Below, piece after piece: positions 10,231 through 22,545 of a DNA stretch of 64,000 bases. Each line of letters begins with the position of its first letter. The stretch's first letter is position 1. Origin of the DNA: Phallusia mammillata (Eukaryota; Chordata; Ascidiacea; Phlebobranchia; Ascidiidae). A model generated the notes under the pieces. The model made no database searches. It had not been told where the DNA came from and saw only the letters and a program-made list of their open reading frames with translations. The DNA is taken from NCBI GenBank assembly GCA_003260075.1, contig QLIY01000040.1:77512-141511 (forward strand), given 5' to 3'. Made by a program: the position numbers and the translations under genes.

Positions 10231-13200
10231 ATGAACAGACTTGCGGTAATCGTTATTTTGAGTACACTTGTTGGCAATTGCCTTTCTCAGTGGCATGTTT
10301 TAGGCGAGTTTGAGTACTTTATCGGTGGAACAGTTGACACCTATTATCAAGCAGAGGAAAGATGTAATGCTAGTGATGCCATCCTGGTTACAATAAAGAG
10401 TAAAACCATTCAGGACTTTCTTATTGAGAAAATCGGAACTGCATCCGGTAAGAAATTAATCAAAGAATATATTGGAAACAAAATGGCGTGCTTGATATCG
10501 CTCTTACAAATTTGGGCACTAATCAGGATTTGGCAAAATAATTTCTGTCTAAGGAGTTTTATCGGCAATAGGCGCAGGGCATTTATGGGTCGACATAGGA
10601 ATTAGGAACAAATTACAACTTTTTAGAAAAAAAAAAAAACTAATCAAAAATAAGCCAGGGACATTAAAGGCGCTATATCAGCCGGTCACCAAACATTCAC
10701 CACCATATGGCAAAAGGCAGGCTAAAAAAATCCAGCTCAGTGGAGAATGCGCCAAAAGTTGATGTATGCTGGACATGTCACCTTCGCAGTAGGAGATCGC
10801 CAGATTGTTTAAGATGAACATAAATTCAAGACTGGGACAAAACAAACTATTGTCATTTAACTGTTTTTGACTGTTCATAATGGCCTATACCATAAAATGT
10901 AACATTTTACTTTGGTATTTCAGAATATCCCACATCGTATTACATTGGCTTGAAGAAATTCTACGAGACAAACGAGTGGATTTGGTCTGACTCAACACCA
11001 CTGGTCGATGCAGATGCCCAGTGGGCGTCAGGAGAGCCCAATGATCTCGATCACGAGGATTGTGTGATAATGGGATGGGTACATGCAGTTGACCCTCTCT
11101 ACAGGTGGATTGATATTGGCTGTAATGAGTTCCAGTCGAGGTACATCTGTCAAAGGTCTCTACCAGGTAAGCAGGCTTTGGAAATTGTTAAAATCGACTG
11201 CATAACGTTCGGTGTACACAACACGTGATAAAAACACGTGATAGTTGATCATCAAAGGTGCAGTCACGGGACTGCTTTTCTGACAGAATAAGCTGACGTG
11301 AAATACTGGATTGTTCCTGAAGCTTAAAAAGTCGCTTGAGTAAAATTTGTAAGAGGGAAAAAACGCATTGTAGCAGATATGTATTATTATTATGTTGTTG
11401 TGCCAATTTAACAGAAACAACAACTACACTTGCACCGACAACAACGGCAGAACTAACAACAACATCCACAACAACTACAACAACAACAACACCTACTACA
11501 ACAACACCTACTACAACAACACCGACAACAACACCAACAACAACAAAACCTACAACTACAACAACCACAGAAGAACCAACAACAAAACCTACAACTACTA
11601 CAACAACCACAACACCAGCAACAACCACAATAGAAACAACCCAAATTCCGACAACTACAGTCCCGGTGACAACTACAGAAGAAATACCGACAACGACGGA
11701 GTCAACTACAACCCTGAAAGAAACAACAACAGACATAAGCACATCAGGTAAAAAAACCCTGAAAGATCAGTAACTTTTTGACAATTACTGTTGTTAGAGC
11801 CTAATTTCTTTGCGGAAATAATATCTACCCAAGGGCGTCCGCACATAGGGGCAAATGGGGTCAGCTGACCCCCCCTGGAAAATTGTTGGATGAAAAATGA
11901 TTATACGCTTGCTGTTCAATTTCTTTAGTTTTTTGACAAATGCAGCTATATGGTGATTTGTGGTTCGTAGATATCAAATTAATTGATTTTGGGGATTAGT
12001 GCAGAATGCTCAAATCTTTTTAGGCTCACTGCAAATCTCAAATCACCACATATAGGCTACTGGTAAACTGCANGGACGAGACTAAATACGTAATTCACAC
12101 GTCAAACTACCACTCAATTGTCCCGAGCACTTTAACCTGAAGGTACAAGACCGAAGTCCGGACCCCCAAATCACAAACACTGATAAAAATGATAAAATGT
12201 CTGGATGGTGTAATGGTCAAATTTTTCAAAAAATTTTTGCATCCGGCCGAAAGGTCAGAGTGAACCCACCTTGACCCCCCCTAACCGAAAACCTGCGGAC
12301 GCCCTTGTATCTACCCCATGCAAGCTGCAGCTTCTTTCAAAATGTAATGGAAAAGCGCTTTAAATCAAAGACATTCAACCCCCCTTAATTGGTCAAATAG
12401 CCTAATTTGCATTTTCTGTTCCGTATTAATGCCCTTTAGACTAAAAATGGTAGCTACCAAAACAAAAATTATAATCAACCCTTGACACTAACTTTATTGA
12501 TAAATCAGCAGTGTTTCACAATTTTGCGTTAGAATCTACAACTATGATCAGTCAAAACAGACTGTTGTAAAAAAGACGTGTATATTTCACTCTTGTGGGA
12601 TTTTTCAGTCACTTAAACTAATTGCTATTCAATTAAAGGTGACTTAACCATAGTTACGTCNACTAAAAATGGTAGCTACCAAAACAAAAATTATAATCAA
12701 CCCTTGACACTAACTTTATTGATAAATCAGCAGTGTTTCACAATTTTGCGTTAGAATCTACAACTATGATCAGTCAAAACAGACTGTTGTAAAAAAGACG
12801 TGTATATTTCACTCTTGTGGGATTTTTCAGTCACTTAAACTAATTGCTATTCAATTAAAGGTGACTTAACCATAGTTACGTCCCCTCAAATTTCAGTAAC
12901 CACCGACACAATTACGACCAGTGGTAGTTCAGCCGCCACCACGACCACCCAAACCGTCCCTGTCACGACATTGATAACGTTTGATGAGACCAGCACAGAA
13001 ACAGCAACAAATTCGTCAATTGCAGAAATGAACACAACTTTTGCGGTGAATACAACTGAGGTTCAAGACACAACTGCTCTGTTGACAACCAGCGCCCCAG
13101 AAGGTGGAAAGCCTAATAAGTTGCCCCGCAATTTTGATCCGACTGCAGGTAGACAGGAGTCGGATGAAAACGAAAGCACATGCATTTTTGTGAATAAATT

Positions 13201-16200
13201 ATGCGCACTTAGCAAAGATATGGCGTAAGAACATTTTAACATACAGACAGATAACTGGTTTGTGTTTATAGGCCCCTGCGTTCTTTGTTGGCATAAGGAA
13301 GGATCACAACATACTGACATATCTGACTGATTTTACTTCAGTACATAATCATAATATCAACCGAACAGTTTTGTTCTAAAAGACTGCTTGTTTGTCCGAT
13401 ATCATCCACAAATTAAGCAAAGATTGAGTCCAAAATTTGTTAGAGGGCACATAGTTTCTTTCTTGTATTGATAGGTCTATATTTTAACATATAGATTAAA
13501 TTAGCCTGTAAAAATCATCCATTGCAATTGTACATTGTATTTGAAGCAACCGAAAACGGATCAGAATCGGAGCCCGGTGTCGCTGGTGGCCTTGATGACC
13601 CATCTGGGCTTCTTACTTCACTTGGCACGGCTGGAGGGGCAGGGTTGATTGGGGGACTTGTTGGTGTTGCCGGGATAGGTTTAGTGAAGAAATTTAAAGG
13701 ACTAGCTGGCAACGCGTGAGTTGGTGATTTTTATCGCCTTGTATAGTATAATTAAGTTGTAATTAACTTGTACATAGTCCTAGTCATAAACATTTCGATC
13801 CATTTAATCGTTACAAGCGACTCGATTTACTCGACTACAGTTTTGACAATATTAGTAAAAACAGGCCACAATATGTGAAACATGTCGCAGTTTGGATCAG
13901 TTTATTACAAAAGGTTGCATTTTTTTCTAATTTACCAATTTTTTACCTCAGTTCCTGCAAACAAAAACTTTTGTTAATATTTATAAAAAACTTGCAGTTC
14001 GAAAGAGTCGATCGAAAAAGCAAAGGCAAAAAAGAAAGGTTAGCAATGTTTTATAAATACTGCATAAATTTCTAACTGCCGTAGCTAAACAACGACCTAT
14101 TTTTTGCAATAGATTTTGTCAACAAGTCACAAACTGCCGTACGTAAGAAACGTGCACATGCAAGTAGAGAACTGGAAAGAAAAAGAGGTGCGGTTAAAGG
14201 TCGGGTAACTGCAAAAAGGCAAAGGGCCACAAAATCTTTGTCACGCAAAAAGACAAAAACTTTGACCAGCAGTAAGAGACAAAAAGTGGTGCAAAAGCAA
14301 AAACGGCGACCGAAGAAGTCAAACCCCCCCCCCCAGACAAAAACTTTGACCAGCAGTAAGAGACAAAAAGTGGTGCAAAAGCGGCGACCGAAGAAGTCAA
14401 AAAGGGTGAACGAGGAAACATTCTGGGATGATGAAGATGTGGAAGAGGAATTTTATGATCAAGAAGAGGATTATATGGAAACTGAAGAAGAAAACGATGA
14501 TGAAGACATTGACGATGAGGACTATACTGAGTTTGAGGAAGAGGAAGATGATGGGATTGATGAAGAAGAGTTGGGAGACAACTATGATGAAAATGATGAA
14601 TATGTTGATGAAGAAGACGAAGACTACGAAAACGAGATTGAAGTTAAGAAAAAAACAGCAAAAACTTTAAAGAACTCCACAGAAAAGGGCAAGAAGCATC
14701 TGGTAAAGAAAAATGCCTCAAAAGGGAAAAATCAACCCAAAATTTTAAAGCAATCTGAACCAAAAACCTCAACAAAATCACCAGGCCAAAAATCAGTGCA
14801 GAATAAAGCTCCCCGCTCTAGTAAAACCTCCAAGCAGGTAAACAGCCAAACACTGAGACAGAAACCAACAAAAGCCTCAAACACGACAACGGAAAGAGAA
14901 TATTGGGAGGAAAACGAAACAAAACCGAACCGTAGAAAACCGAAGACACAGGCTACTCCAAAATCTGTTCAAGAATCAAAAGTCAGTCGCACTACTGCGC
15001 CGAGTAAAGCTTCCAGTCAAGTTACAACGAAAACGTTGGACGACCAGAAACAACTAGCACAAGAAATGGCGGCGAAAAAAATAAAAGCAAACAGGAAGGA
15101 GTTAGCGGGTAAGTTTTACGTTTTTACCAAATCGACGTTTAAATACGTCCTAATGTGACAACTTAACAAGTCAAGTTAAATTTATTTGCATTGCACTTTC
15201 TTACATTGTTATCGTTGAATGGTTTTGTAAACCAGCAAGAAAAAGTCAGTCAACAGGCACTATTTTTGCGTATAACATGTCCTTTTCATATTGTTTATCT
15301 GTAAATATTTGTGTTGGGTTAACAGAGCTGGAAAAGAGACAAAAACCTCTCCCACCCTTACCAAGCGAACAAGAAACTGAAATTGATGATTCGTTTGACG
15401 ATTCAGACGCCGACCAGGAAAACTTTTCTCCCACAATTGGTTAGTTAGTCCTTTTTCCAAACCACACAAACTCATTTTAAAGTGGAGATTTTCAAACAAA
15501 AAAGTATGTTTTTGCTACAAACACAAAGTAACAATTGCTATTCATAATTGGCTGCGAAACTTTGGTAACGATGCGCACTATATCTTATATATTTGCCTAT
15601 AAGTTATTTATTTTGTCAGTTTTAGATCAATATCTTTTAGACCACATAATCTCATTTTACAGCGGAGAAATCGTGGACTACTGGCACAAGAAGTCCCCCC
15701 CCCCCCAGAATATTGGGAGGAAAACGAAACAAAACCGAACCGTAGAAAACCGAAAACACAGGCTACTCCAAAATATGTTCAAGAATCAAAAGTCAGTCGT
15801 ACTATACCGAGTAAAGCTCCCAGTCAAGTTACAACGAAAACGTTGGACGACCAGAAACAACTAGCACAAGAAATGGCGGCGAAGAAAGTAAAAGCAAACA
15901 GGAAGGAGTTAGCGGGTAAGTTTTACGTTTTTACCAAATCGACGTTTAAATACGTCCTAATGTGACAACTTAACAAGTCAAGTTAAATTTATTTGCATTG
16001 CACTTTGTTAAATTGTTATCGTTGAATGGTTTCGTAAAACAGCAAGAAAAAGTCAACGGGCACTATTTTTGCGTATAACGTGTCCTTGTCATATTGTTTG
16101 CCTGTAAATAATTGTTTTGGGCTAACAGAACTGGAAAAGAGACAAAAACCTCTCCCACCCTTACCTAGTGAACAAGAAACTGAGATTGATGACTCGTTTG

Positions 16201-18718
16201 ACGATTCAGACGCCGATCAGGAGGACTTTCCCCCCATAACTGGTTAGTCCTCTTTCCAAATCACCCAAACTCATTTTAAAGTGGCGATTTTCAAACAAAA
16301 ATTATAGTCTGTTTACAAATTAAAGTAAGTTATGTTTTGCTTTGTCTACAAACACAAAGTAACAATTGCTATTTATAAATGGCTGCGAAACTTCGGTAAC
16401 CATGCCCACTATATCTTATATATTACGCCTATATTTATTTTGTCAGTTTTAGATCAATATGTTTTAAACCACATAATCTCATTTTACAGCGGAAAAATCG
16501 TGGACTAATGGGATCAGAAGTCCACATTTTCAGGATAATCTGGAAACAAAATCAGCTGTTTTCCCGAACAGAGGAAACCACCTGGTTCAACCAACCAGGG
16601 GTCAAAATACACCGGCGGTGAACAACACGATCAGCCCACCAAGTAAGTAGAAAATATTTGGTGTCAGTTCCACTATTATTTACAAACAGTAAGTTTTTCA
16701 AGAAAATGAGTGCAACGTTCAGAAACGAAATAAACTAAACAGTTGGTCTATGGGTAACCAGTGCCCATGTTGTTTCACAGGAACTGAGCGACAAATTATC
16801 ACCTATACGAACAGGTTTCAGACGTCGGCAACGCAATCGTTCACCCCCCCCCCTATTGACAAACAGTAAGTTTTTCAAAGAAAATATGTGCAACGTTTAG
16901 TAACGAACTTAAAAAAGAAACTAAAAAGTTGGTTTGTGGGTAACGAATGCCCATGTTGTTTCACAGGAACTGGGCGACAAATTATAACCTATACGAATAG
17001 GTTTCAGACGTCGGCAACGCAATCGTTCGAAGGAAGTTTCATCAATAAAGGGAGATCAGGTGTTTATTTTAACCGCACGAACAAAATAAACCAAACCAAA
17101 ACATATATTTTTAAACCTAAATACCACCGATGAACTGATATTAACCATCTAAAGATGGCTTTGCTATGTGCCTCAAAGCAGAGGTCATTTGTGTAAGAAC
17201 CAGTGTACCCTACTTTACGCTTGGGTCATCAAAAACAAGTTGGGTAATAATAAACAATAAAGTAGTGATAACAAATCGTTTCTATAATTATTAAAATCGT
17301 TACCCAGCGATTCTATAAACGTGGCAGGCGAGTCATTAAAATCACATCAAGTTTTGTTTTGCTTTTGATTCTAACTAAGTAACTTCAATTAGGTACGCCA
17401 GGCTTCAGTAATTGGCGAGGCCACGTCAGTAACCAGGGATCAAGAAATGACAATATACCTTTGACGTCATACGTTCCTTCTTCTCTTTCGTCCTCAGGTC
17501 GTGACACTGATGCATACTACATCGAAAAAGGTACCAGATCAGATATGGTTAAGTCATTTCGGTTGTCATAATTTCAAGTGGTCAAAACAAAAGTCTGAAA
17601 ATTGGACAAGTGTTTGGGGCAAGCGGGTACATCGGTGTCGACCATGTAGCCCTATAAACACAACAATGGCTATACTCGCAACTGCAGTCAATAATGCACA
17701 TATACATCGAAATTATATGAAAAAGTAGTAGTTCAAAATCCTACACATCAAACACCCTGCTACATAAAACAAACATCACGCTCAGCGAATTCAAACTTTC
17801 TGGACGTTGAGTGAGCTTTGCCAATACTTTTGGTTGTCGCTTGACCACAGGAAATTTAGTCTACAAGTCACACCACAGATATTTTAAGATGAATAAAGTC
17901 ATATTAAACGATATGATGAAAAGCTAAAAAAAAACTTGCCCCCCCCCCGCGAGGCCACGTCAGTAACCAGGGATCAAGAAATGACAATATACCTTTAACG
18001 TCGTACGTTCCTTCGTCTCTTTCGTCCTCTGGTCGTGACACTGATGCATACTACATCGAAAAAGGTACCAGATCAGATATGGTTAAGTCATTTCGGTTGT
18101 CATAATTTCAAGTGGTCAAAGACAAAAGTCTGAACGTTGGACAAGTACCTGTTTGGGGCGTAACTATAGGGTACATCGGTGTCGACCATGCAACCCTTAT
18201 ATAAACACAACAATGGGTTTACCTGCATCTGCAGTCAATACGTATATATAAATCAAAATTGTATTATACCTGAGAAGTAAAATCCCACATATCAAACACC
18301 CTGCCACATAAAACAAACATCACGCTCACCGGATTCAAACTTTTTGGACGTTGGGTGAGCTTTGCCAATAACTTTGGTCGCCTCTTGACCACAGGAAACT
18401 TGGTCTACAAGTCACACCATAGATGTTCCAAGATGAATAGAGTCATATTAAACGATATGATGAAAAGCTAAAAAAAAACTTAAAAAAACAACCAGGAATA
18501 AATTTGCCACAGTTTTTCTGAAACAGAGATCCTCAATTCTTTTCTTACCGGCATCTCTTTCGAATTGCTATTGTTTGCATAACCAACAGATTTTTTGGAA
18601 TAACCTATACAGAACTATTTACATGCTTTTAATTGTTGCAGATCAATCGGATGAGCATGAGTACGACAGTGTTCCTGTTGTTCGATCAACTGCACCAAGT
18701 TTTATACCAAGATATTAA
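10231..18718 (+). CDS. CTLD-mucin type I receptor with long acidic/basic tail
   Basis: Twelve exons inferred: 10231-10447, 10924-11166, 11415-11747, 12897-13148, 13547-13715, 13998-14038, 14113-15108, 15326-15439, 16490-16642, 16967-17059, 17393-17530, 18642-18718; 941 residues, phases consistent throughout. Signal peptide at residues 1-19. The CTLD (about 20-152) has WIWSD, EPN (in GEPNDLDHEDC), WID in place of WND, and RYICQR, so sugar/calcium binding is only partly preserved. A Thr-rich mucin-like stalk spans about 154-345. A Gly-rich helix (GGAGLIGGLVGVAGIG) lies near 375-397. The tail has a Lys/Arg stretch, a strongly acidic Asp/Glu block, PLPPLP (SH3-type), YTNR, DAYYIEK and EYDSVPVV. 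It is the sister of the receptor at 8330-5402. Exon 7 is inflated by about 22 codons at a C-run junction, and exons 7 to 11 have duplicated partial copies (see repeats). Function and ligand unknown; recognition/signalling is inferred. Confidence 0.8.
11415..11747 (+). repeat. Low-complexity ACA/ACT repeat encoding the Thr stalk
   Basis: Almost every codon is Thr, broken by Pro, Glu, Ala and Lys. Such stalks are usually densely O-glycosylated and hold the lectin head away from the membrane. Long ORFs in other frames and on the other strand here (Val-rich, Asn-rich) are shadows. Confidence 0.85.
11830..12307. mobile_element. hAT-type MITE in intron 3
   Basis: Inverted ends CAAGGGCGTCCGCA and TGCGGACGCCCTTG are perfect over 14 bp. 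The element is flanked by the 8-bp direct repeat TATCTACC (11822-11829 and 12308-12315), diagnostic of hAT insertion. 478 bp, no coding capacity. One undetermined base is at 12073. It lies wholly inside an intron of the receptor gene. Confidence 0.92.
12440..12882. repeat. Apparently perfect 221-bp tandem duplication around an n
   Basis: 12440-12660 and 12662-12882 appear identical and are separated by a single undetermined base at 12661. A scaffolding join of overlapping contigs is the simplest reading. It is intronic, so the coding model is unaffected. Confidence 0.85.
14256..14401. repeat. Duplicate flanking an 11-C run in exon 7
   Basis: 14256-14323 and 14335-14401 are near copies differing by a short indel, separated by C at 14324-14334. 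The run keeps the reading frame open by chance and adds a false repeat (TLTSSKRQKVVQ twice) to the protein. Confidence 0.8.
14902..16520. repeat. Two about 800-bp copies joined by a 12-C run
   Basis: 14902-15694 recurs at 15707-16520 with scattered substitutions and small indels. It covers the end of exon 7, exon 8 and the start of exon 9. The left copy stops, and the right copy starts, exactly at the overlap limits, as expected for two haplotype contigs that were not merged. The second exon 8 copy encodes the same PLPPLPSEQETEIDDSFDDS peptide. Confidence 0.82.
16670..17030. repeat. Duplicate of exon 10 region at a 10-C run
   Basis: 16670-16843 and 16854-17030 are near copies around C at 16844-16853. 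Only the right copy is continuous with the rest of exon 10, so it was used in the gene model. Confidence 0.8.
17420..18475. repeat. Duplicate of exon 11 region at a 10-C run
   Basis: About 520 bp at 17420-17938 recurs at 17949-18475. The encoded peptide is the same (TSYVPSSLSSSGRDTDAYYI) despite silent differences, which fits two alleles. Confidence 0.8.
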
Positions 18719-19367
18719 CGACTGTACCGGCCAATCCAAATCGATAAAATGCAGTATTTTTAACAATTGTGAATCAAACGATAAAAATGTGTTGCTGATT
18801 TAAAATGCGTTGCAAGAAATAAAAAAAATGATACAGGGTAATCCTCAACAAGGTTTTAAGATCAAGCTGAAACCGCTCTATGAAGTTAGCAAGCGGAAAA
18901 TTTTTGTGAAGATTTTTGTTTAATAAAACGTTGACACTTACAAGCAAATGAGCTACAATGCTTGGATTACAACGACTACTGGGTTGCAGATTTAAGTTTA
19001 CTGTACCTAATTGCAAATGCGATATCACGAGAAAACAAATAACGCCATGCTTGTGAAGTCAGCTTGAATAAAAAAAATTAGAAATCTTTTGAACCAAAAA
19101 ATTAAAGTGAAAATAATAGTACTTGTCAAGTTAATGGAGAAATAGCAACTCTTAATATACTTACGTCAATAATGACGTTTTCAGTCATTACTATCATAGT
19201 TTCACCGATTTACTAATTGCTTCTTATGAAAAGTGCTGCGTCAACATTTGTTTGAGCAATAGGATAGTTAGTCTCCACCTTAAAAGCACTCATTAAAAAT
19301 CATTTTAGGCTATACATCAACCTTTAAGTATTTAGTTTTATGGTTGTATTTGGGACAAAAGTCAATC

Positions 19368-19573
19368 ATCGAAATCGTTTGTAACAAACAAAATGTCCGA
19401 TGAAAGAGTGTACCCTATAGATGCAGATTTGGCAAAGTGGCATAGCATTTCGTATTTTATTTTTTGGCACCCCCCCCCCCATCGAAATCGTTTGTAACAA
19501 ACAAAATGTCCGATGAAAGAGTGTACCTTATAGATGCAGATTTGGCAACGTGGCATAGCATTTCGTATTTTTT
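19368..19573. repeat. Duplicate flanking an 11-C run
   Basis: 19368-19463 and 19481-19573 are near-identical around C at 19470-19480. Same junction type as elsewhere; no gene assigned. Confidence 0.75.
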
Positions 19574-19734
19574 CCTTTTCGTTTTTGCAAATATTCAACA
19601 TTAAATGACACAATTAGTCTTACAATAAAAAAGTGCTGCAATAGTTAGGACGGTTCGTTTTGCGTTAACAAAAAGAAATGGTTTGGGTCTAAACTTTAAA
19701 CAACTTCTCCGCTAATAACTTTTGCGATCGTCAA

Positions 19735-19980
19735 CTAATGGAAAGAAACGAGTGTTGGCATGGTGAATCCAACATCACCGAAATAATCTATAATGAAGAT
19801 TCTCTTCAGAACGAATTGTTGTAGGCTTCCACACGAAGCTTTACTGGCATTAGGCACTTTTACTAGCTGGCATATTCTGGCGGCAACAATAGACAACAAA
19901 CCAGGCGGACTATTTATGAAACCATTTCGTGCGTAGGCAATAAACCGGGATGACGACACACTTATGCAAGTAGGTTGCAA
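19735..19980 (-). pseudogene. Possible decayed CTLD exon
   Basis: The minus-strand reading has ARICQLVKVPNAS followed by QQFVLKRIF. This resembles the first half of a CTLD (C...NAS...QxFLxxKI, compare ERCNASDAILVT...QDFLIEKI in the gene at 10231). No signal peptide, splice sites or second half were found. The similarity is weak and could be chance. Confidence 0.25.
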
Positions 19981-20318
19981 CTAGTAATAGCATACAGCTG
20001 CTAGTGAATGATTGAGTCTGTATTATAGGAACTGTCAGACTTCTTTATGGACCTGATTGTCGGTTGAAGCTGGTTTAATGAAAATCAGGTGTGTCTCTAT
20101 GTCAGAGATGAGGTTTAAGAAAAGGATGGCAAATGTAAAAATAATGTTTGCCTGTTTGTAATTTAAACTTGTTAAGCAAGTTTGGTTTGAGTTGTTTCTA
20201 AGTTATGTTCCTCAAGGATTTTTAAGGGTTTCATGATATGCTGTTTTGAATCAGTCTTTTTCAACAAACAAGGGTATTGAGTAATGAAAAAAAACATCAT
20301 CACGCTTTTTTATGTAAG

Positions 20319-20992
20319 GTCGGTCTGATGAGGCACATTTCGACATGTTACAAAATGCAACAAATGCCTCCTTACTCGAGCATGAGGACGAGACTGAGCC
20401 GACAACAGTTATGTTTTCTTTATACTCAACCGGAAATACACCGACAACAAATGTTATGCCAAGTAAGTAGGTTAGACGCACACATTTCTTTCTGCAGCAA
20501 ATGCAGCAAAGTCCGACATTTCCCCCCCCCCCTATGTTTTCTTTATACTCAACCGGAAATACACCGACAACAAATGTTATACCAAGTAAGTAGGTTAGAC
20601 ACACACATTTCTTCCTGCAGCAAATGCAGCAAAGTCCGACATTTTCAAATTACAGGTTCTTCAAAAACTTCGACTGCAGCTCATGCAAGCAACACCACAT
20701 TGGTGACAGCCCTTGCTGCAGTGTCCGCAGCGTTATTACTTGCCCTAATACTTGCGCTGACTTACATCTTTGTTCGAAGGCGGAGGAGAAGGAACCGACA
20801 GGTGTAAGAAATTGTTGGATGAATTCAATCAGTTTGCACCATTTTGTGCAAACCTTACGTACTTTTAAATTGAAATTAAATGAGTTCCGCTAAACAACAA
20901 GCAGATGATGAGACCTATGTGTGTTGGTTTAACATTGTAAGCTACCAGTGGAAATCAAAGTATATATGAGAGTGCCGTGATCGCTGGTCTGC

Positions 20993-21067
<75 letters not shown>

Positions 21068-21745
21068 ACGCTTCAGGGCTGATCCCAATTATGAATTTAT
21101 GTTCATCTTAACTGCTACCAGTGGAAATTTATATATGTCGGTAATTTGAAAAAAAACTCGCGATTGCATTTCGATCGAATGTCTGTCATCAGACCACTCG
21201 CAATCAATCTAGTTTTAATTTCATCCAGATTCTTCTATGACATTATGACGCAGCGTTCCAATTTTCCTATCGACATCGATGAGGTTCCGAGAAGTGATAT
21301 TCTTCCAGACGAATTCTTAGAAGATGACCTCGCCGGTAACTGAAACATAAGCTTTGCTTTTATTGTACACAGTTTCTGCAGTGCTCCTATAGTATTTAAT
21401 GGTCTACATACGTTTCCCTTAATGATTCTCCCTAAATGTACATTAATGCACAAGGTTAGTTTTTTTCACACAATAACTCATTTTTGACTATAGATTTACC
21501 CTGCTCTCAATGTTAAGCGGTAGCAACAGATATTTTTGTTTAACCTTTGCATTATTTCAAACACTTCAGCCTACTTGTTGGTTATTGATAAAACAGCAAA
21601 ACATTAGCGCAAAGGAGTAACGATAATGAGATTGTTTGCTGATTTTTGTGCAGATGGTGAGCATCTGCGCTTCACCCTTGAAACACCAAGTCCGTACGGG
21701 TTTCAAAGTAGCCGTTACCTGCGTACTACAGAAGATGCACCGTAG
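20319..21745 (+). CDS. Third type I receptor gene, 3' part (stalk, helix, tail)
   Basis: Four consecutive exons inferred with matching phases: 20319-20462, 20656-20803, 21229-21335, 21654-21745 (stop TAG at 21743). The first encodes an Asn/Thr-containing extracellular stretch ending TGNTPTTNVMP. The second is a stalk plus one helix (TLVTALAAVSAALLLALILA) followed by RRRRRRNRQ, a strong stop-transfer signal. The tail contains FFYDIMTQ, an acidic DEFLEDDL patch, SPYGF and SRYLRT. The layout copies the two CTLD receptors, but the ectodomain and start were not found, so this model is 5'-incomplete. The donor GTAAGA at 20804 was chosen because it keeps the frame. Part of the first exon is duplicated at a C-run. 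Confidence 0.65.
20410..20644. repeat. Duplicate flanking an 11-C run
   Basis: 20410-20521 and 20533-20644 are near copies around C at 20522-20532; both include the same exon end (NTPTTNVMP/I and donor AA|GTAAGT). Confidence 0.8.
20994..21066. other. 73-base C run
   Basis: Homopolymer in an intron of the third receptor gene. GCTACCAGTGGAAAT occurs shortly before (20941) and after (21114) the run, so it may also mark an overlap join. Probably gap filler. Confidence 0.6.
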
Positions 21746-22035
21746 CACCGAGTAAATACTTGCTGCGCTGAAAAACCCAATATTTTTGTCAACGTAATTG
21801 TTTGTTTTTACGAAAAATTTCGATGGAGTTAAACAAAGTTCTCTAATTATCGCAGATTATCTGATACTGTTGTGGTCAGGATTTAAGTTTTAAATGTGTC
21901 TTTAACTTTCATATTAGGAATATATATATAACTCAGCTCCTGCGCCACCTATCGAAAAGTAGCTCCATGTGCGGCTGACGTGAGGTATGGTGTAAGTAGC
22001 TCTATACCAACAGTGGAGGGCACAATTGGTGGATA

Positions 22036-22290
22036 ATGGCCGAACGCGGTGCAGCTACACCGTATTATAAAGCATTATGTGACTGGGGCTCACAGTGGGA
22101 TTGGCGCATTGTGAGTAACACAACTGAGGGTGGGACGTTGGTTGGACCAGTTTGGAGGCTAATAGAACTTACCACCGTGCTGGGGAAAAAGGGTGGGATT
22201 CAACATGAAAATAAACCACCGAAGGAAACCCTTTTGTGTATTTTCAAGCGCCAGAAGGAACCACACACACAAATCGATGATTACATTTAG
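22036..22290 (+). CDS. Unrecognised 84-residue ORF
   Basis: Begins MAERGAATPYYKALCDWGSQ. A good donor (ATT|GTGAGT) lies about 75 bp into it, so only the first 25 residues might be exonic. No family is recognised and its second half is repeated at a C-run junction. It may be noncoding. Confidence 0.2.
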   Translation: MAERGAATPYYKALCDWGSQWDWRIVSNTTEGGTLVGPVWRLIELTTVLGKKGGIQHENKPPKETLLCIFKRQKEPHTQIDDYI

Positions 22291-22545
22291 ATGCTAACTT
22301 TGGAATAGTATTGCATTGGTAGTTAAGGAATTGAACTTTATCCTCTGGTTTGCACACCTCAGGTATTGTCGAACGACAACCAGCCCCCCCCCCGGAAACC
22401 CTTTTGTGTATTTTCAAGCGCCAGAAGGAACCACACACACACAAATCGATGATTAGAATAAGATCCTAACTTTGGACTATTATTGCATTGGTAATTAAGG
22501 AATTGAACTTTCTCCTCTGGTTTGTACACCGCAGGTATAGTCGAA
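22224..22545. repeat. Duplicate flanking a 10-C run
   Basis: 22224-22383 recurs at 22394-22545 around C at 22384-22393 with a few differences. Confidence 0.8.

Larger units (their letters stand above)
18719..20318. other. Spacer between two receptor genes
   Basis: Should contain the 5' exons of the third receptor gene, but none could be recognised on the plus strand. Contains a C-run duplicate and a weak minus-strand CTLD-like segment, listed separately. Confidence 0.4.

Noticed and set aside
11188-11742. 184-residue minus-strand ORF rich in Val
   Set aside because: It is the reverse reading of the ACA/ACT repeat that encodes the Thr stalk of the plus-strand receptor; no start, splice or family support.
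11392-11751. 119-residue Asn-rich plus ORF
   Set aside because: Another frame of the same low-complexity repeat.
14902-16520. Genuine internal exon duplication of the receptor tail
   Set aside because: Copies begin and end exactly at the C-run join and differ by scattered substitutions as alleles do; one copy suffices for a phase-consistent model.
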